Source of the DNA: Pseudomonas beijingensis
GTDB lineage: Bacteria; Pseudomonadota; Gammaproteobacteria; Pseudomonadales; Pseudomonadaceae
Assembly (NCBI RefSeq): GCF_030687295.1
Contig: NZ_CP117425.1
Location: 186,001 to 250,000, forward strand
Reading direction: 5' to 3'
Length of the DNA: 64,000 nt
Shown here piece after piece: positions 39,931 to 50,715 of the stretch. The position numbers were made by a program, and so were the translations under genes. The stretch's first letter is position 1; the number at the start of each line of letters is the position of its first letter. Under the pieces are notes generated by a model that was not told the DNA's origin, did not search any database, and was given only the letters and a program-made list of their open reading frames with translations.

Positions 39931-40449
39931 ATGAAGCGCTTATTCTGCTTTGCCGCGTTTGCGGCTGCGTTGTTGGGGCACACTTACACTGCGCAAGCAG
40001 CGGGTGTGGAATTTGGGGTGGGCCAGACCAGCGACTCGACCATGACCTATCGCCTGGGCATGCAGTTCGACTGGGACAAGAGCTGGCTGCAAAGTGACGT
40101 CGGTCGCCTGACCGGCTACTGGAGCGGTGCCTATACCTATTGGGACGGGGACGAGACATCCAGCAACCACAGCCTGTCGTTCTCGCCTGTGTTTGTGTAT
40201 GAATTTTCCGGCCAGAACGTGAAGCCTTACATCGAGGCGGGTGTCGGTGTTGCACTGTTCGCCAATACCGAAGTGGAAAGCAACAAGTTGGGGACCGCCT
40301 TCCAGTTCGAGGATCGCATCGGGTTCGGCCTGCGCTTCAATGGTGGACATGAAGTGGGCATTCGCGCCACTCACTACTCCAACGCCGGTATCAAGTCGAC
40401 CAACGACGGTGTGGAAAGCTACGCGCTGCACTACACGATGCCGCTATAA
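39931..40449 (+). CDS. pagL: Lipid A 3-O-deacylase PagL
   Basis: 172 residues from MKRLFCF (AAAAGGA upstream; an ATG three codons earlier lacks this spacing). Signal peptide 1-23, then an outer-membrane beta-barrel. The catalytic His and Ser lie in ATHYSNAGIK near residue 150 and the Glu in NDGVESYA, as in P. aeruginosa PagL. It removes the 3-O acyl chain of lipid A. The position after murI is the same as in P. aeruginosa (PA4661-4662). Confidence 0.9.
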   Translation: MKRLFCFAAFAAALLGHTYTAQAAGVEFGVGQTSDSTMTYRLGMQFDWDKSWLQSDVGRLTGYWSGAYTYWDGDETSSNHSLSFSPVFVYEFSGQNVKPYIEAGVGVALFANTEVESNKLGTAFQFEDRIGFGLRFNGGHEVGIRATHYSNAGIKSTNDGVESYALHYTMPL

Positions 40450-40464
40450 CACCTGAGCAACAAT

Positions 40465-40553
40465 TGTGGGAGCGAGCTTGCTCGCGATAGTGATAGACCA
40501 GCCACCCTGAAGTTGTCTGACCTACCGCTATCGCGAGCAAGCTCGCTCCCACA
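40465..40553. repeat. REP inverted pair
   Basis: GTGGGAGCGAGCTTGCTCGCGATAG and its complement flank a 40-base spacer, between pagL and the convergent ykgJ-type gene. A REP doublet that can fold to a cruciform. Confidence 0.85.
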
Positions 40554-40580
40554 GTAAATCAGGTCTGTCAGATCATTCTT

Positions 40581-40886
40581 TTAGCGATACGCCGTCGCAA
40601 TTCCCTGGCGCTCTTCCAGGCATTCCGGCGCCCCCATATCGAACTCGCGACAGATCAGCGGGCGCTTTTCATAGATGGTGCACATCATGCTGTCGCGATC
40701 CAAGGCCGCGCACCAACCGTCGTCGAGCCGCAGCATCACTTCCCCACCCCAATCGTCCGTGTCGATAAAACGCTCCGGGACCCCAGTGTCGGTGATCAGC
40801 ATCACTTCCAACTGGCAGCAGCACGCCGCGCACGTCGAACATGTGACGGCCGGTGCCGGGATTTCATGGAGGGGGATGGTTTTCAT
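40581..40886 (-). CDS. YkgJ-family cysteine cluster protein
   Basis: 101 residues with the metal-cluster pattern CSTCAACCC at 16-24, and CTIYEKRPLICREF near 70-82. The family is thought to bind zinc or Fe-S clusters; function unknown. It follows the SDR gene by 27 bases. Confidence 0.9.
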   Translation of the reverse strand: MKTIPLHEIPAPAVTCSTCAACCCQLEVMLITDTGVPERFIDTDDWGGEVMLRLDDGWCAALDRDSMMCTIYEKRPLICREFDMGAPECLEERQGIATAYR

Positions 40887-40913
40887 GGCGCGCAGTGTAA
40901 GGCAATCGGCGGC

Positions 40914-41687
40914 TCAGGGGCGTCCCTTGATCGGATAGCCGTTTTTCGCCTGGCATGAGTCGATGTCGGCCGGCAGGGCTTCGGCGGATGAAGGCAAGGG
41001 CCACAGGGCGGGCATGAACGCGATGGGGAGTGCGACTTCTCGGGGGCGTTCGACCAAGTGATTCAACACATGCCGCGCAGCTTCTTCTGGCGACCAGTGG
41101 GCCGGGAATGGGAAACAATCGTCGGGCCCCAGCGATGGGTCGTCGTAGCCAGGGTGCACCAATGTCACATCAACGCCCGCAGACGTCAGCTCTGTCCGAG
41201 CCGATTCGAACAGATGGCGCATCCCGCTTCCACCCGCTTCGATTTTCGAGGGCGGCAGAAAAGTCGCCGGGCTGGCAATACCCACCAGATGAGGTTGGGT
41301 CCCGGCGCGCAACAAGGGTATGGCCACTTCGATGCAGAAGCTGGCGGCCAGCAGGTTGCTGCGCACGATATGCTCGATCAATGTCTGGTCGGCAGGTTGT
41401 CCGTCAACGTACTCAGCCGTTCCGGCATTGAGAATCACCTGATCCAGGGCACCCCATTGTCGAGAGATTTGCTCGCCGATCTCGCGCACGACCTGGCTGT
41501 CGGTCAAATTGCCGGGCACGGTCAGCACTCGTCCTGGATAACGTGTCGAAAGGGTTTCGCACGCTTGAGCCGAGCGCGAACTGACGGCCAGGTAGGCACC
41601 TGTCTCGAGTATCGCTTCAGCCAACGAAGCGCCGACTCCATTGCCAGCCCCGGTGAGCCAATAGCGCCGTGGCAGTCTTAGACCCAT
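40914..41687 (-). CDS. SDR-family protein lacking the catalytic Tyr-Lys
   Basis: 257 residues from ATG at 41687 (AAAGGAG upstream). The Rossmann loop TGAGNGVGASLAE (about 13-25) and NAG (VILNAGTAEY) are intact. The active-site segment reads KIEAGGSGMRHLFES, where relatives in the same Pseudomonas gene cluster have EAYGASKAGxRYLFES. The exact codons for Tyr and Lys-Ala are missing, in frame. It probably still binds NAD(P) but should not catalyse the classic SDR reaction. In the phrB/merR gene cluster. Confidence 0.85.
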   Translation of the reverse strand: MGLRLPRRYWLTGAGNGVGASLAEAILETGAYLAVSSRSAQACETLSTRYPGRVLTVPGNLTDSQVVREIGEQISRQWGALDQVILNAGTAEYVDGQPADQTLIEHIVRSNLLAASFCIEVAIPLLRAGTQPHLVGIASPATFLPPSKIEAGGSGMRHLFESARTELTSAGVDVTLVHPGYDDPSLGPDDCFPFPAHWSPEEAARHVLNHLVERPREVALPIAFMPALWPLPSSAEALPADIDSCQAKNGYPIKGRP

Positions 41688-41800
41688 TCCATACTCCTTT
41701 CGATTGCGCGGCGCCCTGAGACACAGCCTTCAGTAGGCGCGGCACGATTAGTAAGACTATATGTTATCGGGTAAATATTGCATCCTGCGGCCCGGCAAAT

Positions 41801-43273
41801 TCATGTTCGCTGATCGCCCACCCCTTCAACGGCGGCATCCTGTCGCACCGGCAGGTTTCTGAACGCTGCCAGCGCCCGCGCCCTGGACTCGCGCAAATCG
41901 ACGATCGGTGCCGGATAATCCATGGCGCCAAACAAGCCGCCTGGGGTATTTGGGCTATGGACCTGTTGCCCAGTCAGATCGTTCAGTTCCGGTAGCCAGT
42001 ACTTGATGAATAGTCCCTCGCGGTCAAATTTTTCCGACTGGCTCAACGGGTTGAAGATGCGGAACCAAGGCGCTGAGTCGGTGCCGGTGGAGGCGCTCCA
42101 CTGCCAGCCGCCATTATTGGCGGCCAGGTCGCCGTCGATCAGGTGCTGCATGAAAAAACGCTCGCCTTCACGCCAATCGATCAGCAGGTTCTTGGTCAGA
42201 AACATGGCGACTACCATCCGCAAACGGTTGTGCATCCAGCCGGTTTCCAGCAATTGGCGCATGGCCGCATCGATAATCGGCAGGCCAGTGCGCGCCTGTT
42301 TCCAGGCCTCCAGTTCTGCGGGGGCTTTGCGCCACGCGAGCGCCTCGGTCTCCGGGCGGAACGCGCGGTGGCGCGACACACGTGGATAGCCCACGAGAAT
42401 GTGTTTATAGAACTCCCGCCAGAGCAATTCATTGATCCAAGTCACAGTGCCGGCACTTCCACTCTCGAATTCACCCCGGTTGGCTTGCAGTGCGGCATGC
42501 AGGCACTGACGTGGCGACACCACCCCGGCTACCAGATAGGCCGAGAGCTGGCTGGTGCCGGGCCGGGCGGGGAAGTCCCGTTCGTGCTGGTAATCGTCGA
42601 GGTGTTGGTCGACAAAGCTGTCCAGACGCCGTCGGGCTTCGGTTTCCCCGGCGGGCCAGAGGGCGCGCAGCGCTTCACGGGGCGGGGCGAATCCATCGAC
42701 TTGCGTCGGCACAGTATCGCGGGCAATGCCCGTGGGAGCCTGCCGGGGCGGCGTGGCGACCAGGCTCGGCAATGAAAAGTGCAGACGGTTGTAGCAGACT
42801 TTGCGGAACTGGCTGAACACTTGGAAATAGTTGCCGGTCTTGGTCAGCACGCTGCCAGGCTTGAACAGCAGTTGGTCGAGATGACTGCGAAACTCAATGC
42901 CCTGGTCATTCAACGCGCGTGCGACCTCGGCGTCGCGTTGCGTTTCATTCACGCCGTACTCTTCATTGACATGCACGGCACTGATGTTCAGTTCGCGACA
43001 CAGCTTGAGCAGCACGGACGGCGCCTGGTGCCAATGCGCTGACTCGCGGATCAAGAGCGGGATGTTCAATTCATCCAGGGTCGCGCTCAACGCGCCGAGG
43101 TTGCGCAGCCAGAAATCGATCTTGCACGGTGCGTCGTCATGGACGCGCCACTGCTCGGGGCTGGTCAGGTACACCGCTGCGCATGGCCCTCGGGCTGCGG
43201 CAGCCGCCAGGGCGGTGTTGTCGTGCAGGCGCAAGTCGCTGCGCAACCAGATCAGTTGCAGGCTGTTTTTCAT
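41801..43273 (-). CDS. phrB: Deoxyribodipyrimidine photo-lyase
   Basis: 490 residues. The N-terminal photolyase domain has the antenna (MTHF) fold; the C-terminal FAD-binding domain is seen in WINELLWREFYKHIL, ARTGLPIIDAAMRQL and MHNRLRMVVAMFLTKN, with the GDLAANNGGWQWSASTGTDSAP signature near 385. It repairs cyclobutane pyrimidine dimers with blue light. Its ATG directly follows the merR stop. Confidence 0.97.
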   Translation of the reverse strand: MKNSLQLIWLRSDLRLHDNTALAAAAARGPCAAVYLTSPEQWRVHDDAPCKIDFWLRNLGALSATLDELNIPLLIRESAHWHQAPSVLLKLCRELNISAVHVNEEYGVNETQRDAEVARALNDQGIEFRSHLDQLLFKPGSVLTKTGNYFQVFSQFRKVCYNRLHFSLPSLVATPPRQAPTGIARDTVPTQVDGFAPPREALRALWPAGETEARRRLDSFVDQHLDDYQHERDFPARPGTSQLSAYLVAGVVSPRQCLHAALQANRGEFESGSAGTVTWINELLWREFYKHILVGYPRVSRHRAFRPETEALAWRKAPAELEAWKQARTGLPIIDAAMRQLLETGWMHNRLRMVVAMFLTKNLLIDWREGERFFMQHLIDGDLAANNGGWQWSASTGTDSAPWFRIFNPLSQSEKFDREGLFIKYWLPELNDLTGQQVHSPNTPGGLFGAMDYPAPIVDLRESRARALAAFRNLPVRQDAAVEGVGDQRT

Positions 43274-44221
43274 TTAAAGGAGTTCTCTGCGGCTCAGTTC
43301 GCGGTGAGCCGATAGCGGGTCTTCGGCCCAGGACAGGTCAATCTTCGCAACGCCTGTGGATAACCGGGCCTGGTGGATCGACGCGGCCGGGCCGGCAATG
43401 ATGATCGGGCAATCGATACCGCTGAGCAGCCTGGGCAGTTGGGACAGATTGAGGGCGTGATTGGAATACAACAGGACGCCACGGGCCTTGAGGCGTTCGA
43501 CTGCCAGGGCCAGTTCGCCCGCCGGTAGCGGGCTGTCGAACACTTCCACCGGGCAGTCGGCGCTGCTGACCAGCCAGGCGGTGAGCCACAAATGCGGCTC
43601 CTGGGGTAAGTCCGAATGATTGACCAACAAAAGTGGCGCGCCGCGCACCTGACGGTTGTTGTGGTAGATCCGGCTGCCGAATTTGCTGCGCAGCCACGAG
43701 TACAGGAAAACCTGTTCCAGTTGCGCGCCGAACTGGCCTTGCCAGCGCAGGTGCAGTTCGGCCAGCAGCGGCAGGAGCAATTGTTCGCACACGGTCCAGG
43801 GTGGATACAGCGCCATCGCCTGGTTGACCAGGTCATCGATCTGACGTTCGGCCAGTTGCGTCACCGCCAGCGCCAGGGCGTGACGCTGACGCTGCCAATC
43901 GTTCTCCGGTGGCTGTGTGGGCTCCATCGGCAGCGGCGGTATGTCCAGCAACGGCTTGATCTTGCTCACCGCAACGCCACGATCGATCCAGGTGAGGATA
44001 TTCCGGATCCGTTGCACATGGTCGGCGTTGAACAAGCGGTGGCCCTTGGGCGTGCGGTGCGGCACGATCAGGCCGTACCGGCGCTCCCAGGCCCGCAGCG
44101 TGACGGCGTTGACACCGGTCTGCCGGGCGACTTCGCGGATGGGCAACCAGCCTTGCGCCAAGGCCTTGGCAAAGTCGGCTCCCAGGTCTTCGCGGGCGCT
44201 GGCATCGGGGTCGTGGTTCAT
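43274..44221 (-). CDS. MerR-family light-response regulator (LitR/CarH type, PplR1-like)
   Basis: 315 residues from ATG at 44221, overlapping the upstream stop (TAATG). The MerR HTH is LPIREVARQTGVNAVTLRAWERRYGL, with HRLFNADHVQRI wing. The rest has the CarH helix bundle (LLLPLLAELHLRWQGQFGAQLEQVFLYSWLRSKF) but Gln replaces the His of the W...EH motif and the B12-ligand DxHxxG is absent. This fits the class II LitR regulators (P. putida PplR1/R2) that sense light through a partner photoreceptor rather than cobalamin. It sits with phrB, as in P. putida. Confidence 0.88.
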   Translation of the reverse strand: MNHDPDASAREDLGADFAKALAQGWLPIREVARQTGVNAVTLRAWERRYGLIVPHRTPKGHRLFNADHVQRIRNILTWIDRGVAVSKIKPLLDIPPLPMEPTQPPENDWQRQRHALALAVTQLAERQIDDLVNQAMALYPPWTVCEQLLLPLLAELHLRWQGQFGAQLEQVFLYSWLRSKFGSRIYHNNRQVRGAPLLLVNHSDLPQEPHLWLTAWLVSSADCPVEVFDSPLPAGELALAVERLKARGVLLYSNHALNLSQLPRLLSGIDCPIIIAGPAASIHQARLSTGVAKIDLSWAEDPLSAHRELSRRELL

Positions 44222-45183
44222 TAAATAGCGTTTCGCAAGCTGAGGTTTTCCGGGTGCGGTTGCAGGTAGACCTGCTGCGCCAGGTAAGGATCGGGGTGCT
44301 GGCGCAGGTGATGCTTGAGCAAGGTCAGCGGTACCACCAAGGGCACGATGCCGAGGCGGTATTGCCCGATGAGGTGCTGCACCTCCTGTTTGTCCTCGGC
44401 GTCGATGTCGCGCTTGAGGTACCCGCTCAGGTGTTGCAGCACATTGGTGTGGGTACGGCGGGTGGCGCATTTCTTCAAGGCGGCCATCAATGCACCGAAA
44501 TAGCGTGGGCCCAGCTCATTGGCATCGGCCTTGCCCATGGTGCCCAGCAGTTTGCCCAGGGCCTTGTACTGCTCCGGGTTGTGCGCCATCAGCAGGTATT
44601 TGTAGCGCGAGTGGAATTCGATCAGGTCGCGCCGGGTCAGGCGCTGGCGGCGCAAGGGTTGCCAGGCGGCATAGGCAAACACCCGGGTCAGGAAGTTCTC
44701 CCGCAGCACCGGGTCGTTGAGGCGGCCGTCTTCCTCCACCGGCAGATCGGGATGGCGTTCACAAAAGGCCTGGGCATAGATGCCGCGCCCGCCGCCGTCC
44801 TGGGTCACGCCGTTGTGGTCGTAGACCTTGACCCGCTCCAGTCCGCAGGATGGCGATTTCTGCATAAAGATGTAGCCGCAGATGTCATCCAGTTCACCAG
44901 CCATTTGCCGGCCGTAGTCGGCCAGCGGTCGGGTCACGTCGAGGTCGCGATTCACCGTGCCGAGTGCCTCGGGGTGTTCGGGGTCGCCCACCAGGCGGAT
45001 CGGTTCCCGGGGAATACCCAAGCCAATGGCGACTTCGGGGCACACCGGCACGAAGTCGAAATATTCGATGAGGGTGCGGCTGCACAACGGCGATTGCTTG
45101 TGCCCGCCGTTGAAGCGAACTTCAGCACCCATCAGGCAGGCGCTGATGGCGATCTTGGGTTTGGCGATGGCTGCACTGTGCAT
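44221..45183 (-). CDS. DUF523-DUF1722 protein (YbgA-like)
   Basis: 320 residues: DUF523 at 1-165 (ISACLMGAEVRFNGGHK and SPSCGLERVKVYD, Cys pairs) and DUF1722 at 190-310 (FHSRYKYLLMAHN and FGALMAALKK). In P. putida this gene is part of the light-induced PplR1 cluster. Probably metal-binding; no reaction is established. First gene of the operon with merR, phrB and the SDR. Confidence 0.92.
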   Translation of the reverse strand: MHSAAIAKPKIAISACLMGAEVRFNGGHKQSPLCSRTLIEYFDFVPVCPEVAIGLGIPREPIRLVGDPEHPEALGTVNRDLDVTRPLADYGRQMAGELDDICGYIFMQKSPSCGLERVKVYDHNGVTQDGGGRGIYAQAFCERHPDLPVEEDGRLNDPVLRENFLTRVFAYAAWQPLRRQRLTRRDLIEFHSRYKYLLMAHNPEQYKALGKLLGTMGKADANELGPRYFGALMAALKKCATRRTHTNVLQHLSGYLKRDIDAEDKQEVQHLIGQYRLGIVPLVVPLTLLKHHLRQHPDPYLAQQVYLQPHPENLSLRNAI

Positions 45184-45207
45184 GGGCGACCTCTGATGGC
45201 TTAATCT

Positions 45208-45231
45208 TGTACATATTTATATTTCTGTACA
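45208..45231. promoter_or_regulatory. LitR/PplR-type operator TGTACA-N12-TGTACA
   Basis: Two perfect TGTACA hexamers at 45208-45213 and 45226-45231, spaced exactly 12 bases, in the 150 bases upstream of the DUF523-merR-phrB operon. I recall this as the consensus (T[GA]TACA-N12-TGTACA) reported for light-inducible LitR/PplR promoters in P. putida. It lies about 25-50 bases upstream of the start codon and probably spans the promoter. Confidence 0.75.
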
Positions 45232-45358
45232 ATATTTTCATCATAGGCTCGAACGTACGCAAGTCAACCGGATTCAGAGAGGGCTGGGCGACATCAGTGG
45301 GTGTCGCAGGCAGGCTGCTGTCTCTTTCGACAGCAGCGAAGAGCGAGGGGGACGCGAT

Positions 45359-46420
<1,062 letters not shown>

Positions 46421-46541
46421 TTACCGTTCGCGCTTGGACAGGTTGTCCTATTGTTAAACACAGACCCTGTCCGATACGAAAAATCCCTGCTTATAAAAAT
46501 AGACTAATGGGCCGGGTAAAACGCGATGCGAGGAACATCTC

Positions 46542-47442
46542 ATGCACATATTGCTGACCGGCGGTACTGGTTTGATCGGACGTCAGCTCTGCCGCCTCTG
46601 GTTGCAGCAGGGACATCGCCTGACGGTATGGAGTCGCCGCCCCGAAGAGGTGGCGAAAATCTGCGGGGCACCGGTGCGGGGCGTGGCCCGGCTCGACGAA
46701 ATTGACGAGCCGGTGGACGCGGTGGTCAACCTCGCCGGCGCGCCCATCGCCGACCGCCCCTGGAGCCATAAACGCAAGATGTTGTTGTGGAGCAGTCGCA
46801 TCACGTTGACGGAAGTTTTGCTGGCGTGGTTGGAGCGTTGCGAGCAGAAACCGCAGGTGTTGATTTCCGGTTCCGCGGTGGGCTGGTACGGCGACGGTGG
46901 CGAACGTGAGTTGACCGAGGAATCGGGACCGGTGAGCGAAGATTTCGCCAGCCAGTTGTGCATCGCCTGGGAAGAAACCGCGCAACGGGCCGAGGCCATG
47001 GGGCTGCGCGTGGTGCTGGTGCGTACCGGTCTGGTCCTGTCTGCAGAGGGCGGCTTTTTGTCGCGGCTGCTGTTGCCCTTCAAACTGGCGCTGGGCGGGC
47101 GTATCGGCAATGGTCGGCAGTGGATGCCGTGGGTTCACATTGACGATCAAATCGCCCTGATTGATTTTCTTCTGCACCGCACCAATGCCAGCGGTCCCTA
47201 TAATGCGTGCGCGCCGAACCCGGTGCGCAACCGCGATTTTGCCAAGGCCCTGGGGCGCGTATTGCATCGGCCGGCCGTGGTGCCGATGCCGGAGCTTGCG
47301 CTGAAGGTCACGCTGGGGGAATTGTCCTTGCTGTTGCTCGGCGGCCAGCGCGCCACGCCCAGCCCGATTGCAGGCGGCGGGTTTCACATTCCGCTTCACT
47401 GATTTGCCTGCGGCCCTGGAAGACTTGTCCAGCCGCCTTTGA
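46542..47442 (+). CDS. TIGR01777 NAD-dependent epimerase (YfcH-like); frameshifted as read
   Basis: As read the frame ends [16 protein letters not shown] at 47402. Removing one C from the CCC at 47363-47365 gives [17 protein letters not shown]...DLSSRL and a stop at 47442, 299 residues, the family length. The Rossmann loop [13 protein letters not shown] opens the protein, with Ser and Tyr in [10 protein letters not shown]. Members are sugar-nucleotide-epimerase-like with unknown substrate; often linked to cell-division or light-response loci. Confidence 0.88.
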
Positions 47443-47455
47443 AATAGGACGTTGC

Positions 47456-48481
47456 ATGACCGATCACGCGTTGCTTCTGGTGAATCTGGGTTCGCCTGCC
47501 TCCACCTCAGTGGCCGATGTGCGCCGCTACCTCAATCAATTTCTGATGGACCCGTATGTCATCGACCTGCCCTGGCCGGTGCGGCGTCTGCTGGTATCGC
47601 TGATCCTGATCAAACGTCCCGAGCAGTCGGCCCATGCTTACGCCTCGATCTGGTGGGACGAGGGTTCGCCGCTGGTGGTGCTCAGTCGCCGGCTGCAGCA
47701 GGCCATGACCGCGCAGTGGACCCAGGGCCCGGTGGAGCTGGCGATGCGTTATGGCGAGCCGTCCATTGAGTCGGCACTGGTGCGACTGGCGAGCCAGGGG
47801 CACAAGAAGATCACGTTGGCGCCGTTGTACCCGCAGTTCGCCGACAGCACCGTGACCACGGTGATCGAGGAGGCCAAGCGGGTCGTACGGGAAAAGAAAC
47901 TCAATGTGCAGTTTTCGATTCTCCAGCCGTTCTACGATCAGCCCGAATACCTCGACGCCCTGGTGACCAGCGCCAAGCCGTACCTGATGCAAGAACACGA
48001 TCATCTGTTGTTGAGTTTCCACGGTCTGCCGGAACGGCACCTGACCAAGCTCGACCCGACAGGGTTTCATTGCTTCAAGGATGCCGACTGCTGCAAGAAT
48101 GCGCCGCCGGAGGTCATGGCGACCTGTTATCGCGCGCAATGCATCCGCACGGCCGAACTGTTCGCCCAACGCATGGGGCTGGCGGAGGGCAAATGGTCGG
48201 TGTCGTTCCAGTCGCGGTTGGGGCGGGCCAAGTGGATCGAACCCTACACCGAGGCGCGCCTGGAGGAACTGGCCAAAAGCGGCGTGAAGAAAGTGTTGGT
48301 GATGTGCCCGGCGTTCGTGGCCGACTGCATCGAAACCCTGGAAGAAATCGGTGATCGCGGCCGTGAGCAGTTCCGCGCGGCAGGGGGGGAGGAGTTGGTG
48401 CTGGTGCCTTGCCTCAATGATGGGGCGCAGTGGGCGCAGGCGTTGAGTACCCTCTGCGAACGGGCGCCGATCGCTTTGTAA
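47456..48481 (+). CDS. hemH: Ferrochelatase
   Basis: 341 residues from [19 protein letters not shown] (13 bases after the corrected TIGR01777 stop). The active-site His is in [13 protein letters not shown], and the C-terminal Glu is in [15 protein letters not shown]. Cys residues near [12 protein letters not shown] suggest an Fe-S or metal site. Inserts iron in protoporphyrin IX. It lies in the same cluster as hemH in P. aeruginosa (PA4655). Confidence 0.95.
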   Translation: MTDHALLLVNLGSPASTSVADVRRYLNQFLMDPYVIDLPWPVRRLLVSLILIKRPEQSAHAYASIWWDEGSPLVVLSRRLQQAMTAQWTQGPVELAMRYGEPSIESALVRLASQGHKKITLAPLYPQFADSTVTTVIEEAKRVVREKKLNVQFSILQPFYDQPEYLDALVTSAKPYLMQEHDHLLLSFHGLPERHLTKLDPTGFHCFKDADCCKNAPPEVMATCYRAQCIRTAELFAQRMGLAEGKWSVSFQSRLGRAKWIEPYTEARLEELAKSGVKKVLVMCPAFVADCIETLEEIGDRGREQFRAAGGEELVLVPCLNDGAQWAQALSTLCERAPIAL

Positions 48482-48494
48482 AATTCAAGGGCCC

Positions 48495-48590
48495 CATCGC
48501 GAGCAAGCTCGCTCCCACATGGGATCTGCTGTGTACACAAATTGTGTGACCACTCGAGATCCACTGTGGGAGCGAGCTTGCTCGCGATAG
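48495..48590. repeat. REP inverted pair
   Basis: ATCGCGAGCAAGCTCGCTCCCAC and its complement, 45 bases apart, between hemH and the convergent uraA. Confidence 0.85.
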
Positions 48591-48623
48591 CTATCTGGCT
48601 GACAACAAAATATCAAGCTGGGG

Positions 48624-49898
48624 TCAGATCAGCGGCTCATCCGCCTTCTTCTGCTTCCAGCCGTCATTGCCCGGCAGCAGCAGGTTCAGCGCGATCGCCA
48701 CCACCGCGCACAGCGCGATGCCTTTGAGACCGAAATCGTCCGGGCCGGTGCCGGTGCCCACCAGCACGCCGCCGATGCCGAACACCAGCGTCACCGAAAC
48801 GATCACCAGGTTGCGCGCCTCGCCCAAGTCGATCTTGTGGCGGATCAGTGTGTTCATGCCCACCGCCGCAATCGAACCGAACAACAGGCACAGGATCCCG
48901 CCCATCACCGGCACCGGGATGCTTTGCAGCAGCGCGCCGAACTTGCCGATGAACGCCAGGCTGATGGCAAAGATCGCCGCCCAGGTCATGATCTTCGGGT
49001 TGTAGTTCTTGGTCAGCATCACCGCGCCGGTCACTTCGGCATAGGTGGTGTTGGGCGGGCCGCCGAACAGGCCAGCGGCGGTGGTGGCGATGCCGTCACC
49101 GAGCAGGGTGCGGTGCAGGCCGGGTTTCTTCAGGTAGTCGCGACCGGTCACGCTGCCCACGGCGATCACGCCGCCGATGTGCTCGATGGCCGGCGCCAGG
49201 GCGACCGGCACGATGAACAGGATCGCCTGCCAGTTGAACTCCGGTGCGGTGAAGGCCGGCAGGGCGAACCATGGCGCGGCGGCGATCTTCGCGGTGTCCA
49301 CGACCCCAAAGAAAAACGCCATGGCAAAGCCCACCAGCACGCCGGAAATGATCGGCACCAGGCGGAAAATGCCTTTGCCGAACACCGCGACGATCAGGGT
49401 GGTGAGCAAGGCCGGCATCGAAATCATCATCGCGGTCTGATAATGAATCAGCTCGGTGCCGTCGCCGGCCTTGCCCATCGCCATGTTGGCGGCAATCGGC
49501 GCCATGGCCAGGCCGATGGAAATGATCACCGGGCCGATGACCACAGGCGGCAGCAGCCGGTCGATGAACCCGGTGCCCTTGATCTTCACCGCCAGGCCCA
49601 GGAAGGTGTAGACGAAACCCGCCGCCATCACGCCGCCCATGGTCGCCGCCAGGCCGAACTGACCCTTGGCGAGGATGATCGGGGTGATGAAGGCAAAGCT
49701 CGAGGCCAGGAACACCGGCACCTGGCGTCCGGTGACGAGCTGGAACAGGATCGTCCCCAGGCCGGCGGTGAACAGCGCCACGTTAGGGTCCAGCCCGGTG
49801 ATCAGCGGCATCAATACCAGCGCGCCGAAGGCGACGAACAGCATCTGCGCGCCGGACAGGACCTGGCGCCAGAGCGGATCGTTGAACTCATCCTGCAT
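48624..49898 (-). CDS. uraA: Uracil permease (NCS2)
   Basis: 424 residues from ATG at 49898; the upstream open frame is the upp gene in another frame. About fourteen membrane segments. The NCS2 signature is visible as PVALAPAIEHIGGVIAVGSVTGRD and the substrate loop GGPPNTTYAE. It imports uracil by H+ symport, and upp lies 3 bases upstream, so the two are one operon. Confidence 0.95.
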   Translation of the reverse strand: MQDEFNDPLWRQVLSGAQMLFVAFGALVLMPLITGLDPNVALFTAGLGTILFQLVTGRQVPVFLASSFAFITPIILAKGQFGLAATMGGVMAAGFVYTFLGLAVKIKGTGFIDRLLPPVVIGPVIISIGLAMAPIAANMAMGKAGDGTELIHYQTAMMISMPALLTTLIVAVFGKGIFRLVPIISGVLVGFAMAFFFGVVDTAKIAAAPWFALPAFTAPEFNWQAILFIVPVALAPAIEHIGGVIAVGSVTGRDYLKKPGLHRTLLGDGIATTAAGLFGGPPNTTYAEVTGAVMLTKNYNPKIMTWAAIFAISLAFIGKFGALLQSIPVPVMGGILCLLFGSIAAVGMNTLIRHKIDLGEARNLVIVSVTLVFGIGGVLVGTGTGPDDFGLKGIALCAVVAIALNLLLPGNDGWKQKKADEPLI

Positions 49899-49900
49899 GC

Positions 49901-50539
49901 TCAAGCGTCCTTCTGCTTGGTGCCGAAGATCTTGTCGCCGGCATCGCCCAGGCCCGGGATAATGTAGCCATGCTCGTTGAGTTTCTGGTCGATGGACGCG
50001 GTGTAGATGGTCACGTCCGGGTGAGCGTCCTGCACGGCCTTGATGCCTTCGGGGGCGGCGACCAGCACCATGGCGCGGATGTCCCGGCAACCGGCCTTTT
50101 TCAACAGGTCGATGGTGGCGACCATGGAGCTGCCGGTAGCGAGCATCGGGTCGATGATCATCGCCAGGCGCTCGTCGATTTCCGGCACCAGTTTTTCCAG
50201 GTAGGTGTGCGCTTGCAGGGTCTGCTCGTTGCGAGCCACGCCCACCGCGCTGACCTTGGCCCCGGGGATCAGGCTCAGGACGCCTTCGAGCATGCCGATG
50301 CCGGCGCGCAGGATCGGCACCACGGTGATTTTCTTGCCGGCGATTTTCTCGACCTGGACCGTACCGGCCCAACCGTCGATTTCATAGGACTCCAGCGGCA
50401 GGTCCTTGGTGGCCTCGTAGGTGAGCAGGGCACCGACTTCCTGGGCCAGTTCACGGAAGTTTTTCGTGCTGATATCGGCGCGGCGCATCAGGCCGAGTTT
50501 GTGTCTGATCAGCGGGTGGCGGATCTCGAGGATGGGCAT
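49901..50539 (-). CDS. upp: Uracil phosphoribosyltransferase
   Basis: 212 residues from [19 protein letters not shown] at 50539. The PRPP loop [13 protein letters not shown] and uracil-binding [11 protein letters not shown] are intact. It makes UMP from imported uracil. The gene is divergent from hpt. Confidence 0.97.
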   Translation of the reverse strand: MPILEIRHPLIRHKLGLMRRADISTKNFRELAQEVGALLTYEATKDLPLESYEIDGWAGTVQVEKIAGKKITVVPILRAGIGMLEGVLSLIPGAKVSAVGVARNEQTLQAHTYLEKLVPEIDERLAMIIDPMLATGSSMVATIDLLKKAGCRDIRAMVLVAAPEGIKAVQDAHPDVTIYTASIDQKLNEHGYIIPGLGDAGDKIFGTKQKDA

Positions 50540-50596
50540 GGGGAAGGCTCCGGCGGCGGGCAAAAAAACCGGCCTAGATTAATCTATCCGAGGGTG

Positions 50597-50611
50597 TTGT
50601 CCTATAGACAA
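50597..50611. promoter_or_regulatory. Palindrome in the upp/hpt divergent promoter region
   Basis: TTGTC-CTATA-GACAA, perfect 5+5+5 inverted repeat, midway between the divergent starts. A possible operator for purine/pyrimidine control; the regulator is not known. Confidence 0.35.
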
Positions 50612-50715
50612 TACAGAACGTTAGTCCACAAACGCTTGATCTGGCCTTGCTTGATGCGTACCTTTGCCGGCTTTTCCGAACCCGTCCCGCCCCTCAACTT
50701 CCCCTGGAGAGCGCC

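Noticed and set aside
49899..50372. N-terminal extension of uraA
   Set aside because: Runs antiparallel in another frame of upp; UraA family starts at MQDEFNDPLW.
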